Source: Bimastos eiseni (Eukaryota > Annelida > Clitellata > Crassiclitellata > Lumbricidae). Taken from it: a DNA stretch of 64,000 nt. Positions 11,741-23,168 of the stretch are shown here, in pieces. The notes beneath the pieces were generated by a model. That model saw only the letters and a program-made list of their open reading frames with translations, was not told the DNA's origin and searched no databases. The DNA is taken from NCBI GenBank assembly GCA_959347315.1, contig OY365814.1, positions 29,029,402 through 29,093,401 on the forward strand. Direction: 5' to 3'. Numbering within the stretch: position 1 is the stretch's first letter; every line of letters starts with the position of its first letter. Made by a program: the position numbers and the translations under genes.

Positions 11741-13140
11741 TTAATTACTTGCATGCATATTGCTTGCATAGATGCATATTACATACGTATGAAAAAGTAA
11801 AAACATACACGCATAGTATTATTATACATACGTAAGTAAATACATATAATGATATAAACGTACGCTTTGTGATGTCCAGTCGAATTTATAAGCGATATTT
11901 GAAATAAACGTAAGTAAGTGCATGTGTACGTACGAACGCACGTACACTTTATAATGCCAGCTTGAATTATTAGGTGGGATTATGTAAAGGCTCTATATAA
12001 ATACTCAAACGTATGGATCATATTTTGTGTTTCCAGGTAATCTAAATAAAAAGCGGAGGATGGCCGTCTATGAGATCTACCAGGCCTCGTCCACCGCATG
12101 CAGTTTTTTGTCAGCAAGTTCAACGCTGACTGTTCAAATGGCCAATGGGTCTCGAATGCCTTCGCGCGTGGATCGATTATAAGGAAAGTTGCACCGGGTT
12201 GAAACAGCTCGACGTTGACTTCTACAAACGTCTTCCGTTTATCAAGAAAAACTCCTCTACTGCAATATACCAACGAACTGGAACTGCTAATAAATTATAA
12301 TAAAAGTGTATGGCTAAATAGGCGGCATGAATAAAAAACGTATGCCGTGAGATGCTGGTCTGTTTGGTAAACTACGGAGCCACTCAGGGCCGCCGATTCT
12401 TAATGACCGCCAATTTTGCAAAATTACTATCTCTTTGCAAAATTCATAAATTAAACAACGTTGATTTACTTTTAAATTCTTTTTAATCATAACAAAACTT
12501 ATAAATAAATCAAACCATTGATTATTTCTTAATTTGTTGACTGTCGACAGTGCCATGGTAGTTAATTCATATATTATACTAATATTTAGCCTATAAATAA
12601 TATTAATACTTAAGTGAAACACGCCAAGAAGACAACACAAAGTAAACAAGTGAAAGTAGAAACACGGGATTTTCGGGACCCTTTTTTGGACTTGGTAATC
12701 TGGTCGATGGCGCAATCGATCCATTTCCTTAAGAGATCATTTATGATGTAAACTTTCCGGAGTGGAACTCGTCAAGGAGGACTCAATCGATTGGATAAAC
12801 GATAATTAATTTTTTTCTAATTTTTTCTTAATTTTTTAGTTATGTCCGTAAACTTTTGATACATTGCTTTGTCATGCGTGACATTATGTGCAAAATTTTA
12901 GCTCTGTTGGTCGACGGTAGCATACCGAAAAAAAGGAGTTGAAAGAACTCCAACGATCCGACGTATACCCCGTTCATGACAAACTTTACGCAAACCAAAT
13001 TAAATAAAAGAGACTAAAAAGAACTAAGGACTACATTTTAATCGCTGGCGTAATATTGTTGATCAGCAGGCCGCCAAAAGGTAACTTTGCCTTGGGCCCC
13101 CAAATGTCTGGAGCCGGTGTAGTAGGCCAAATACCCTCCA
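11741..13140. other. Intergenic stretch, nothing recognised
   Basis: AT-rich sequence with several open frames of about 97-136 codons on the - strand (11980-12273, 12314-12724). They lack homology that I recognise, splice context or domain motifs. A block at 12372-12395 (TACGGAGCCACTCAGGGCCG) resembles the tip of the inverted-repeat element at 46271 but no partner end was found. Confidence 0.5.
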
Positions 13141-13164
13141 CCCCATTTAAACACACCCGGGTCA

Positions 13165-13445
13165 AGTTATCCTAGGATATATTAACTGGTGGAGTTAATT
13201 CTTCCTAGGAAAAATTGAGTAGTAGAGTGCATTGTTCCTAGGACATACACATTCCCGCTGGTGCATAGGCGCTCCCGTGGAGTTAATTCTTCCTAGGACA
13301 AATTGACTCCCAGGGTGTTAATTCTTATTAGGATAAATGGACTCCCATACCTAATTTAGTAGGAGAGTTAATTCTTCCTAGGACAACGATCTCACATAAA
13401 AGAATTAACTCCCCATGAGTCAATTTGTCCTAATAAGAATTAACC
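13165..13445. repeat. Cluster of TCCTAGGA-centred repeats
   Basis: Five TCCTAGGA palindromes at 13170, 13203, 13237, 13291 and 13376 sit in repeats of the form GGAGTTAATTCTTCCTAGGA followed by CAAATTGACTC. One further unit near 13408-13443 is in the opposite orientation. Spacing is irregular (33, 34, 54 and 85 bp). Confidence 0.85.
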
Positions 13446-13610
13446 GAACTCTGGCCTCCTTCGGACTATAATTAATAATTATGCGCTTTGAACAGTCATG
13501 ACTTTACGCAGCTTTCAAGTGGCGCTCATGAATAAGCTGGCGCTCTGCGCCTCTCTTGGTTTTTTCAAGTGGCGCTTCATAAGTTAGAAGAGTAGGATTA
13601 TGACATCCTA
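13440..13610. repeat. Dispersed repeat related to 46685-46840
   Basis: Shares AACCGAACTCTG, GACCTCC/GGCCTCC, the block CATGAATAAGCTGG and a TTTCAAGTGGCGCTT-like stretch with the interior of the inverted-repeat element at 46271-47468. It is probably a retroelement remnant. Confidence 0.5.
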
Positions 13611-13778
13611 TTACGTTGGCTTGATTGGAAAAACGCATGTAGTCTAGTCTTGTATATTTGTTCTAAATGTCACTATAATTTATTTCTGAATAACTTTTAA
13701 CACGAATTAATTATTTTATGATTAAATAAAAGACTACAGATTATGCAAATGATTTAGACGCGAACAAGGATGGCATTT

Positions 13779-14515
13779 ATGATGATGACGACGACGACGA
13801 CGATGATGATTATCGTGACGCTAACAACGACGACGATGACACAATAAACTAGAGAGTCGACATTTCTATTGGTGGTTCGTAATAGCCGAATGAATATGAT
13901 GATGATAATGACGATGATGATGATGATGATAATGATGATGATGATGGTAGTGGTGTGGGGATGGTCGTGATGGTTATGATGGCGACGACGGCAATGAAGA
14001 TGATGTCATCATAAATGGGTATGTCGATAATTCTAGTGGCTGATGATGATGATGACGATGGTGAAAACGATGATGATGATGACGATGATGATGAAGATGA
14101 TGATGTCATTTGGTGCGTATGAGGGTGAGGAATTCCTCCCTTGTCTTCGGATCGTCTCGAAAGACTCCAAGCATTGTACTCGTTATCGTGTGGCTCTGTA
14201 GCTTCTGAACCCCACGCATCACCATACACATGTGTCTACAGAAACGGATTAAACAACTATATAATTATATACCACAGGTGTAACAAGCGGGGGGGGCAGT
14301 GGGCGCCACCGGCCCCCCAGTTTTAAAATCTTCATCATCATCGTCATCATCATCATCGTTTTCACCATCGTCATCATCATCATCATCAGCCACTAGAATT
14401 ATCTACATATCCATGATGGTATGATGACATCATCTTCATTGCCGTCGTCACCATCATAACCACCACGACCGTGGTGGTCGTGGTACCACGACCACCAGCA
14501 CCACCATCATCATAG
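13779..14515. repeat. Two (GAT)n-type blocks forming a large inverted repeat
   Basis: The block 13963-14100 is the inverted counterpart of 14335-14470: both hold the non-repetitive core GACGACGGCAATGAAGATGA and TAATTCTAGTGGCTGATGAT. The match is therefore not just shared triplet sequence. The right block ends in a perfect 24-bp palindrome at 14473-14496. About 235 bp separate the arms. Confidence 0.85.
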
Positions 14516-14744
14516 TTTTAGTGCTCAGTGCCCCCATGTGCCCCCAAATCGGTTCTTTTATATGTTTATCAAATGGATTTTTAAGAATACTTTTGTTAAG
14601 ATAATTTGTGCTCCCCATTTTCCAAATTTCTGGGGGAAAAATTCAAAAAGGTGGGAGGGCAATAATTTGTTTTGCTACTGTCCAGCACTGTATGTTGTTG
14701 GGGAGAGAGAGCATGATGGTAAAGAGTAAAGAGTAAAGAGTTTT

Positions 14745-14974
14745 AAAGATAGGGATTGAAATAGAGAACGGATGAAGAAGAAGGAACGAAGAGGTCGGTA
14801 GTGTAACAAGAGTAGGAACTCAATAGATGATTGAGAGAGAGAGCTAGAGATGAGGTGAGATAAGAGAGAGAGACAGAGCTTGAGTAGGTAAAGAGAAGAT
14901 GAGACAGATGAGAGAGAAGACGAGGAAGAAGAATGAGAGATAGAAGACGAGATAGGAAGAGAAGAAGAGAGAGA

Positions 14975-15005
<31 letters not shown>

Positions 15006-15129
15006 GAGATAGAGAAGAGCAGAGAAAGAAGAGAGAGATAGAGAAGAGGAGAGAGAGAGTAGAGAAAGAGTAGAAGAAAGAAGAGAGAGAGAGAAGAGAG
15101 AGAGAGATAGAGAGATAGTAGAGAAAGAG

Positions 15130-15191
<62 letters not shown>

Positions 15192-15215
15192 TAGAGAGAG
15201 AGAAAGAGAGAGAGC

Positions 15216-15258
<43 letters not shown>

Positions 15259-15269
15259 AGATGAGAGAG

Positions 15270-15301
<32 letters not shown>

Positions 15302-15308
15302 AAAGATA

Positions 15309-15358
<50 letters not shown>

Positions 15359-15425
15359 AAGAGAAGAGAAGAGAGAAAGAGAGAGAAGAGAGAGAGAGAG
15401 AGAGAAAGAGATACAGGGACTGAGA
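14745..15425. repeat. 680-bp purine tract, imperfect (GA)n
   Basis: The + strand is almost only A and G from 14745 to 15425, with dense GAGAGA runs between 14990 and 15410. The long - strand Ser/Leu-rich and + strand Arg/Glu-rich frames are by-products of the dinucleotide. Confidence 0.95.
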
Positions 15426-15837
15426 CAGACAGACAGAGAAATAGAAAGAAACGAAAACGATTAAATACATCCACAAAGAAGAATGGCATGAGATGTACAT
15501 CATTTAAGGCAACATAAATAGGGCCCTACTATAATAATAACCAATAATTAGATGAATATTATAAGTACAATAATTATTTCTCCTTACGTGGCTTCGATGA
15601 CGACCCCTTACTCCGAATGGTTGGATCGCCCTCAGTCAAAGCGATCGCTATCTGCTTCGTCAGGCGCTCCTGCACTAAAACAGAACAGAACACAGATGCC
15701 ATGGACTGGGTGGTGCCAGTCCAAATCATGGACTAAGAAAGAGGGCGACTTTGAAGTATTTCGTGAACTATTCAAAGCAGTTTTCCTTCAGGCTTAGAGA
15801 GTCAGAATGTCTGCTCGGAGGTAAGTTATGAAGACAG
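15426..15837. other. Short unique stretch, no gene recognised
   Basis: An 81-codon open frame at 15552-15797 (+) has balanced composition in its second half but no motif I recognise. Its 3' part (GGTGCCAGTCCAAATCATGG, GAGGGCGAC) resembles the dispersed repeat at 7340, so it is more likely repeat-derived than a gene. Confidence 0.45.
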
Positions 15838-16000
15838 CAGGGTCGTCAATCCCTTCTTGAGTGATGAAAGTCAAACCCTTCGGTCCTCAAGTATCAGGAA
15901 TACCAGATAGAGCCTACTTCCCCCCTAAGACTGAATTGGCGTCCCCTCTACCTGAAATTGGAGGCTTTTGCCTCCAGACCCCTCTACCTGGACGCCACTG
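15838..16000 (+). mobile_element. hAT-type MITE copy (family also at 44154 and 62503)
   Basis: The ends read CAGGGTCGTC and GGACGCCACTG, matching the CAGTGGCGT/ACGCCCCTG-type ends of the 62503 copy. The inside carries the family's GAGTGATGAAAG and GAAATTGGAGGC-TTTTGCCTCC blocks. The flanks look like an imperfect ATGAAGA duplication. Confidence 0.55.
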
Positions 16001-16057
16001 AGATGAAGAAAGGTCTGTTCCGATAAAAGTTACGAAATAGAGACGTTGCTGTCAGGT

Positions 16058-16257
16058 NNNNNNNNNNNNNNNNNNNNNNNNNNNNNNNNNNNNNNNNNNN
16101 NNNNNNNNNNNNNNNNNNNNNNNNNNNNNNNNNNNNNNNNNNNNNNNNNNNNNNNNNNNNNNNNNNNNNNNNNNNNNNNNNNNNNNNNNNNNNNNNNNNN
16201 NNNNNNNNNNNNNNNNNNNNNNNNNNNNNNNNNNNNNNNNNNNNNNNNNNNNNNNNN
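16058..16257. other. Assembly gap (200 N)
   Basis: Exactly 200 N, a conventional placeholder size, placed beside a tandem repeat. The true length is unknown. Confidence 1.
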
Positions 16258-16273
16258 GCCAAAGTGGAAACGA

Positions 16274-16556
16274 CTCGCTGTGGAGAGGCACACGCATACG
16301 GGGCTGTGCGTTACCTCCAAATGGGTTTACGTGTCTGTTGACATGGGCCTCTGTGGGTCCGTCGTCTTCGGTTGTTGGGTGGGGGCGAGAACGAAGGAGT
16401 AGGCGTTAACAGTGCTCGCTGTGGAGAGGCACACGCATATGGGGCTGTGCGTTACCTCCAAATGGGTTTACGTGTCTGTTGACATGGGCCTCTGTGGGTC
16501 CGTCGTCTTCGGTTGTTGGGTGGGGGCGAGAACGAAGGAGTAGGCGTTAACAGTGA
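16274..16556. repeat. Tandem repeat, 141-bp unit, two copies next to the gap
   Basis: Both copies begin CTCGCTGTGGAGAGGCACAC and end GGAGTAGGCGTTAACAGTG, and differ at about one base in the first 30. The repeat abuts the N gap, so more copies may be missing from the assembly. Confidence 0.9.
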
Positions 16557-16647
16557 TAGCCACTCATGTCCAACCCTCCAGTCCTCCAGTTCCTATTCTT
16601 CCAACTACATGGATTGCCAATGTAACGGATCGCTGGAATATATCGCC

Positions 16648-16787
16648 CACGGGTCTGTCTGTCTCTCTCTCTTTGTCTGTCTCTCTGCCTGTCTCTCTAT
16701 TTTTTTCTTTATCTCTGTCTCTGTCTCCTTCTCTGTCGGTCTCTCTATTTGTCGCTCTGCTTGTTTTTCTGGTTCTTTATTTATATC

Positions 16788-16830
<43 letters not shown>

Positions 16831-16875
16831 GTCTGTCTGTCTCTCTGTCTCTCTGTCTCTCTGTCTCCCTGTCTC
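16648..16875. repeat. Imperfect (CTGT)n/(CTCT)n pyrimidine repeat
   Basis: CTGT and CTCT units with occasional interruptions. Open frames are Ser/Val/Cys/Leu low complexity and not coding. Confidence 0.93.
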
Positions 16876-17259
16876 GCCTCTCTTTTTTCCATTTTAAAAA
16901 TAATTTTCGTAAAATTTGCGTGATAATAAAGTCCATTAGCGTCGTTCTCATCATTCATACAGGCTTGCGACTGGCTGAGTTCAAACAGTGGTGGAGATTG
17001 ATGACAAATAATTTCAGAAGTCGAATTTAAATGTCGTAAGCCATGCAAGGCGCCAATTGCATAAAGTATCAAATTTTACCAACGCAGCCTCCTAGCGAAA
17101 GAAGGACCAGTCAACTTTGCATGCCGTCATATTCCCATGTGTTTTTCCGCATATCTCTGCGTCTCTCTGAGAGTCATCGGCTATAACCAAAATGTTTGCA
17201 TGAATGCTTACGCTAGATATTGAATGCAAGGATGACTCTGGATCAGTACACATCAAAAT

Positions 17260-17261
17260 GA

Positions 17262-17332
<71 letters not shown>

Positions 17333-17340
17333 CAAGAAAG
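17260..17340. repeat. (GAAA)n microsatellite
   Basis: About 20 GAAA units with one GCAA variant, directly joined to the AGTG array. Confidence 0.95.
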
Positions 17341-18464
17341 AGTGAGTGAGTGAGTGAGTGAGTGAGTGAGTGAGTGAGTGAGTGAGTGAGTGAGTGAGTG
17401 AGTGAGTGAGTGAGTGAGTGAGTGAGTGAGTGAGTGAGTGAGTGAGTGAGTGAGTGAGTGAGTGAGTGAGTGAGTGAGTGAGTGAGTGAGTGAGTGAGTG
17501 AGTGAGTGAGTGAGTGAGTGAGTGAGTGAGTGAGTGAGTGAGTGAGTGAGTGAGTGAGTGAGTGAGTGAGTGAGTGAGTGAGTGAGTGAGTGAGTGAGTG
17601 AGTGAGTGAGTGAGTGAGTGAGTGAGTGAGTGAGTGAGTGAGTGAGTGAGTGAGTGAGTGAGTGAGTGAGTGAGTGAGTGAGTGAGTGAGTGAGTGAGTG
17701 AGTGAGTGAGTGAGTGAGTGAGTGAGTGAGTGAGTGAGTGAGTGAGTGAGTGAGTGAGTGAGTGAGTGAGTGAGTGAGTGAGTGAGTGAGTGAGTGAGTG
17801 AGTGAGTGAGTGAGTGAGTGAGTGAGTGAGTGAGTGAGTGAGTGAGTGAGTGAGTGAGTGAGTGAGTGAGTGAGTGAGTGAGTGAGTGAGTGAGTGAGTG
17901 AGTGAGTGAGTGAGTGAGTGAGTGAGTGAGTGAGTGAGTGAGTGAGTGAGTGAGTGAGTGAGTGAGTGAGTGAGTGAGTGAGTGAGTGAGTGAGTGAGTG
18001 AGTGAGTGAGTGAGTGAGTGAGTGAGTGAGTGAGTGAGTGAGTGAGTGAGTGAGTGAGTGAGTGAGTGAGTGAGTGAGTGAGTGAGTGAGTGAGTGAGTG
18101 AGTGAGTGAGTGAGTGAGTGAGTGAGTGAGTGAGTGAGTGAGTGAGTGAGTGAGTGAGTGAGTGAGTGAGTGAGTGAGTGAGTGAGTGAGTGAGTGAGTG
18201 AGTGAGTGAGTGAGTGAGTGAGTGAGTGAGTGAGTGAGTGAGTGAGTGAGTGAGTGAGTGAGTGAGTGAGTGAGTGAGTGAGTGAGTGAGTGAGTGAGTG
18301 AGTGAGTGAGTGAGTGAGTGAGTGAGTGAGTGAGTGAGTGAGTGAGTGAGTGAGTGAGTGAGTGAGTGAGTGAGTGAGTGAGTGAGTGAGTGAGTGAGTG
18401 AGTGAGTGAGTGAGTGAGTGAGTGAGTGAGTGAGTGAGTGAGTGAGTGAGTGAGTGAGTGAGTG
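17341..18464. repeat. 1,124-bp uninterrupted (AGTG)n array
   Basis: As given, the array is 281 tandem AGTG units with no variant base. The - strand frames read as hundreds of Thr-His-Ser-Leu repeats because 12 nt is four codons in any frame of a 4-nt repeat. It is not a gene. Confidence 0.98.
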
Positions 18465-19290
18465 CATATAAGATTAATTTTCAATTGTTACTTCTGTCGC
18501 TACTTTCAACATTCGTTGGCTAAATTTAGACCGGTTGACCCCTTTCAACTGACCCTGCGTCAGCATGAAAACCCAAATTTAGATCTAATTTGACGCAGCT
18601 TTCAGTGTCGAAATGCATTCGGGCGACCGACGAGTGGGATCGCTACAAGAAGACCCAACCAGACAGTGAGAGATACGCACAGGTGCAGGCAGACAGACAT
18701 TCAGGCGTTCAGGCCGGGCTTTAGTGTTATCAACGGACGTCATTAAGTCTGGCGTGACATCCGCTAGCGGCGCTACGCACATTGATGGGGATTTAAATAA
18801 ACGAATGCTCATCGGCTGAACATATCGACCTGTGGGATGGTTCCTTGTCTGCGTATTTCCTCGCCTCCATCTCTGTCTGTCTGTCTGTCTGCCTGTCTGC
18901 CTCTGCTTGTCTGTGTGTGGAGGCCTACACTAGTGTGCACATGTGTGCATACGTATGTACGTTCATCTAGTTTACGCGACTATGCATACAAATGTTTTGC
19001 ACGAGTGCGCCTTTCATTCATTCGTTCAACCAATTATAAAGTAATTAATTGATTCTGATATTAACCTTAACCATAATGTTTATTGGAGCCAAAAAATTCA
19101 TTCCATATATTCATTCCTTGTATCCATTCATTCATACATTCGTTCGTGCATGAACTGTTCAGCCAGTCGATCAATCAATCAATCAATCAATTCTTCATTC
19201 ATTCATGTATTCATTCCCCTAACCAATTGTTGAACCATTATTGGAATTGGAATCTTGTCCGTTCTGCCAATGGGAAATGCATGCACACGG
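18465..19290. other. Intergenic stretch, nothing recognised
   Basis: Mixed sequence with a short (CTGT)n run near 18873-18893 and (CATT)n/(CAAT)n runs near 19005-19220. No conserved ORF. Confidence 0.6.
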
Positions 19291-19296
19291 TGTGTA

Positions 19297-19545
19297 CACT
19301 ATGTATGTATGTATGTATGTATGTGTGTATTATGTATGTATGTATGTGTGTATTATGTATGTATGTATGTGTGTATTATGTATGTATGTATGTGTGTATT
19401 ATGTATGTATGTGTGTATTATCTATGTATGTATGTATGTGTGTATTATGTATGTATGTGTGTATTATCTATGTATGTATGTATGTGTGTATTATGTATGT
19501 ATGTGTGTATTATGTATGTATGTGTGTATTATGTATGTATTTATT
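19297..19545. repeat. (TATG)n-based minisatellite with TGTGTATTATG units
   Basis: Higher-order units of about 20-28 bp, built from TATGTATG plus TGTGTATTATG and a TGTGTATTATC variant, repeated about ten times. Confidence 0.93.
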
Positions 19546-19984
19546 AGGCGACCAAGCATCAATCGATGGCGCTGAGCAATCGTTGGTGCTTGGATTCTTC
19601 AGAGGTTCTAAGCCTCTAAACACAGTGACCTTGCATGGTACAAGTCTTGAAGCCTTGAACCAATGTCCTGCTACTGCGTCCCGAGTTCATGTGCGTAATG
19701 GCCAATATGTATACGGATGATTACAGATGTATATATGCGTACACATTACGCAATATAATTGTAATGTCATGTAAGCTTAATCGAACATTTAGCCTCTAGA
19801 CAATGCCCCGTCAAGCTATTATATAGGGGGCTTACTCAGAGATGCTCTTAATAGCTATTAACACACTTATATGAAGGCTTGTAACGAGGGACAAGTTCAA
19901 GAAAACTGAATACATGGAAAATGCGCTGAAACGACATGAACACACATCACGTACAAGTGTATAATTTCATAATAATATTACATA

Positions 19985-20230
19985 TATAGTAACATGCCAA
20001 CAATATGTGTATATATATATGAATTATATATATATATATACGTGTGCATATAGGCCCCTACTGTGTGTATAATAAATTATGTATGTACATGAGCATATAA
20101 ATACACGTGGACATAATATTTATATATACATATATATGTCATATACATATACGTAATATATGCATAATGCATGCATTATATGCATATATATACATATATA
20201 TATATACATAAGCATATATATATATAACTG
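19985..20230. repeat. (TA)n-rich palindromic region
   Basis: Dense TATATA/CATATG sequence with short self-complementary runs such as ATGCATAATGCATGCATTAT. It is likely to form hairpins. No gene. Confidence 0.85.
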
Positions 20231-20689
20231 ATAGGGTTTTTGAAGGTCCTGATCGATCGATAAGCACTACTCCGTTCGGTCAATGTGACTGCCGATCGTA
20301 TCCGGATAGACCGGAAGCCATTGCCAAAGTATGTCCATTCCGCCTCAACGATCGTCCGTCCGTCCGTTCTTCCCCATGCACTCCCCCCGTTTTCCACCCC
20401 ATTCCCATCCTGTTCCCCAAATCAAAGCTACAGGTAAGCGCCCGCGTCGTGCCCTGCATACAGCCAACGTTTGTGGTTCGCTAAATAGTTCGGTCTTAAA
20501 CGCTGTTCAACGCCGGGTGACTCAGCCTCTCACTCCCTAGGACAGCGGTTCTCAACCTTGTTGACATGGGAACCCACTTTACAGTATCTAGATCCTAACG
20601 AGACCCACCATTCCAAATCTGGGAGCATGTATTTAGGCCCCTATGAGGCAATTTACATGGCGCCTTATAAGAACCTCTCGAAGGCGCTA

Positions 20690-21480
20690 AACGTAGCTAC
20701 CCAATAGATTTAGACAAATGCGATTTGAGTAATTTAGAAAGTTGGCTGCAAGCATGCAGTGCAATGTTGCGAAGTTGTAATGGAAGAGCGTTCCAGTATG
20801 ATGGTTCAATGCATGAGAAGGCACGGTTTGTCCTGATCGATGTACGGGAGCGCGGGACCATCAAGTCCCCACGAGCCGCAGCACGCAAGGATCGACGACC
20901 TGGTTGGCTGGAGACGGGAAGACAGAGCTTTCTGATGTATTATGGAGCCATGCCGACCACCGATGATCGTCCCATAAAGATGATCTTGAATGTGATCCTA
21001 TCCTCAACCGGGAGCAAGTGCAGTGTGTCACGCATATAGCTTGAAATATGCGAGTATTTTGGCAGCTTGGCAACGACTCGAGTGGCGCAGTTGAGAACGG
21101 ATTGAAGCTATCTTATCCGGAACTTTGGCCGACCGGCACGGACATCGTTGCAGTAGTCCAGGCGAGTCAGCTCGAAGGAGTGGACAATTAAGAGTTACGG
21201 TGGCGTCAATTGACAGATTTCACCGAATGACTCTAATCTGGCGCAATTGATAAAAGCAAGACCTGCACAGGGAACTGACATGTTCCTCCAAGGACAGGTC
21301 TTGATCCAGAAGAACTCCTAGGTCCCGGACGACGCGTTGAACCTTCCAATTAGGAAATGCTGCCGTCATCGCCTCCTTGTCAACCGTGGAACGCGCTTGT
21401 CTCTTTCCCAGCCACATAAATTCAGTTTTATCAGGGTTCAATCTTAGTCGATTGGAGGACATCCAGATCTGCACTTACTC
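20690..21480 (-). pseudogene. CR1/L2-like reverse transcriptase fragment, C-terminal half
   Basis: On the - strand 21474-21220 encodes the region after the RT palm (MQIWMSSNRLRLNPDKTEFM, then RDLGVLLDQDLSLEEHVSSL and CFYQLRQIR). Nearer 20888-20697 it encodes the C-terminal tail (AARGDLMVPRSRT, YWNALPLQLRNIALH). The two parts are in different frames with stops between, so the copy is dead. The N-terminal endonuclease and catalytic palm are missing. The family is widespread in marine invertebrates. Confidence 0.7.
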
Positions 21481-21992
21481 CACAATTGCCAAGATTTTTG
21501 ACACGCACTTCAGGTGAGGATTTGCATAAGGCCTGGTTAGGGGTAAACTGTAAACATTGATGGTCCTGTCTCCTATCGAGTCAACTCGAACTTTGTAGTT
21601 CCCACTACTCACCAAAACCACTTTAAGCACTGATAATATGTGCTCTTGGAGCCCGGGTTCATCAATACGCCGACGACTCCCATCTGAGGCCTCAGATGGG
21701 AGTCGGATGGGAGCCCCTAACCAGGCCTTATGCAAATCCTCACCTGAAGTGCGTGTCAAAAATCTTGGCAATTGTGGAGTAAGTGCAGATCTGGATGTCC
21801 TCCAATCGGCTAAGATCTGAGGCCTCAGATGGGAGTCGTCGGCGTATTGATGAACCCGGGCTCCAAGAGCACATATTATCAGTGCTTAAAGTGGTTTTGG
21901 TGAGTAGTGGGAACTACAAAGTTCGAGTTGACTCGATAGGAGACAGGACCATCAATGTTTACAGTTTACCCCTAACCAGGCCTTATGCAAAT
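21442..21992. repeat. Nested inverted duplication of the RT fragment with a 30-bp perfect palindrome
   Basis: 21444-21543 is inverted at 21714-21814, and 21519-21690 is inverted at 21820-21992. The two right-hand arms are therefore in a different order and share a segment. The junction 21675-21704 is a perfect 30-bp palindrome centred on GAGGCCTC. The same peptide (RRIDEPGLQEHILSVL) appears on both strands for this reason. Confidence 0.9.
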
Positions 21993-22808
21993 TTAAGAAC
22001 TGTATTCTTCGATGAACCCGCATTCCACCTATTAAAAATGTAAAAGAGAATACAATAAAAAATTCAAAAAATAAAAATAATTTACATTGATTTTTTAACA
22101 TGTATCATCTTTTTTCCCTAAAAATAAATATGAATCCTGCAAATTTTTTGAATAAATAGATATACATGTATACGGCCTAATGTCTATAATGTGTCGAGTT
22201 CAAACTCAAAGAGCAAGGGTTCGGATCATACATATATATATATGTATAAAGTTCGGCCTATATTGAGCCAGTCAAATAACCAACTGTCGCTACATGGGCC
22301 TAACAAAAGAGAAAGTATCAAAAAATTCTATTCAGTCTATGATGTTGTCTTCACACGAAAAACTCAATAGACAGCTGTAACCTAAGTGATGTGCAGAATT
22401 AATATATTCATTTTACTGAACCCCTTTCACAATCGCCGTGCTTAGCCTACTGGTTAAGGTGTTTATTCGATTTAGCAACTCTTGGAAATTATCAGAAACC
22501 CTGCCACCTCTACTATCTTAATAATCGATAATCTTGCTCCATAGCCGTATATTGATGTAGGAACTTGCCACGTAAATGGACAAGTTATCTCTCACCCCCT
22601 CAGGGTCGATATCATTTGGCCAAGCATTGGGATCAAGAGATCAGACACTAGAATTACACAGATCCTTCTCCGAATCTGCCGACAGTTTTTTGTCATGCCG
22701 TCTACCAATGCTTGGTAAAACTGGCCTCGATAAATTTCCCTCTCTTTCCCACTGCAAGTAGCAAACAATGCACCTTTGAAAGCTCTTGCAACTGCAGCCT
22801 GACTAGCT
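21993..22808. other. Intergenic/transposon-interior stretch
   Basis: AT-rich sequence. The part from about 22600 to 22808 may extend the hAT-like coding remnant on the - strand but stops interrupt it. Nothing else recognised. Confidence 0.45.
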
Positions 22809-23168
22809 TCAGCCTAGTACTGTCCACTCTGTCATTTCTAGCTGTATAATGACTTCGATTCGTCTTGTCAGAAGTAGATGATCATCAGGAAGAATGACAT
22901 AAACTATCTGCAATGCTAAGGACAAATCGACCAACTCTTCCAGGGCATCATACACGAGTCCAAAATTCTTTTTGAAAACAGGGTTAGCCAGTTTCATGAC
23001 CGTTTCAAACAATTTCTGCTGCTCTAAATCAGCTCTCCTACTACTCGCTGATAATTGCTGAAATAATTGTGCAAACACACTGTAGCATTGCCGAACATCT
23101 CCAACCAAGACCAAGAGCTTACATTTGCACCACACATTCACCGTCTCCTGTGTCACTGTGTGATTCAT
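22809..23168 (-). pseudogene. hAT-derived, KIAA1586-like ORF fragment
   Basis: 119 codons. The core FGLVYDALEELVDLSLALQ and the following TRRIEVI match, from memory, the region of KIAA1586-like (hAT transposase-derived) proteins that reads 'LGLMYD-L-ELS-LS--LQ ... IKRTI-VI'. The BED finger, the catalytic D/E positions and the hAT dimerisation domain are not visible here, so this is a fragment. A CR1-like piece starts directly at its 5' side. Confidence 0.6.

Noticed and set aside
13165..13445. CRISPR-like array
   Set aside because: The repeats are irregularly spaced, partly inverted and in a eukaryotic genome.
14675..15503. Ser/Leu-rich ORFs of 180-248 codons on the - strand
   Set aside because: They read through a GA-dinucleotide tract in three overlapping frames; membrane-like composition is an artefact.
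15984..16402. ORFs spanning the N gap
   Set aside because: They are read through 200 unknown bases.
17243..18484. 413- and 404-codon ORFs of Thr-His-Ser-Leu repeats on the - strand
   Set aside because: They are only the translation of the perfect tetranucleotide array and lack any non-repeat domain.
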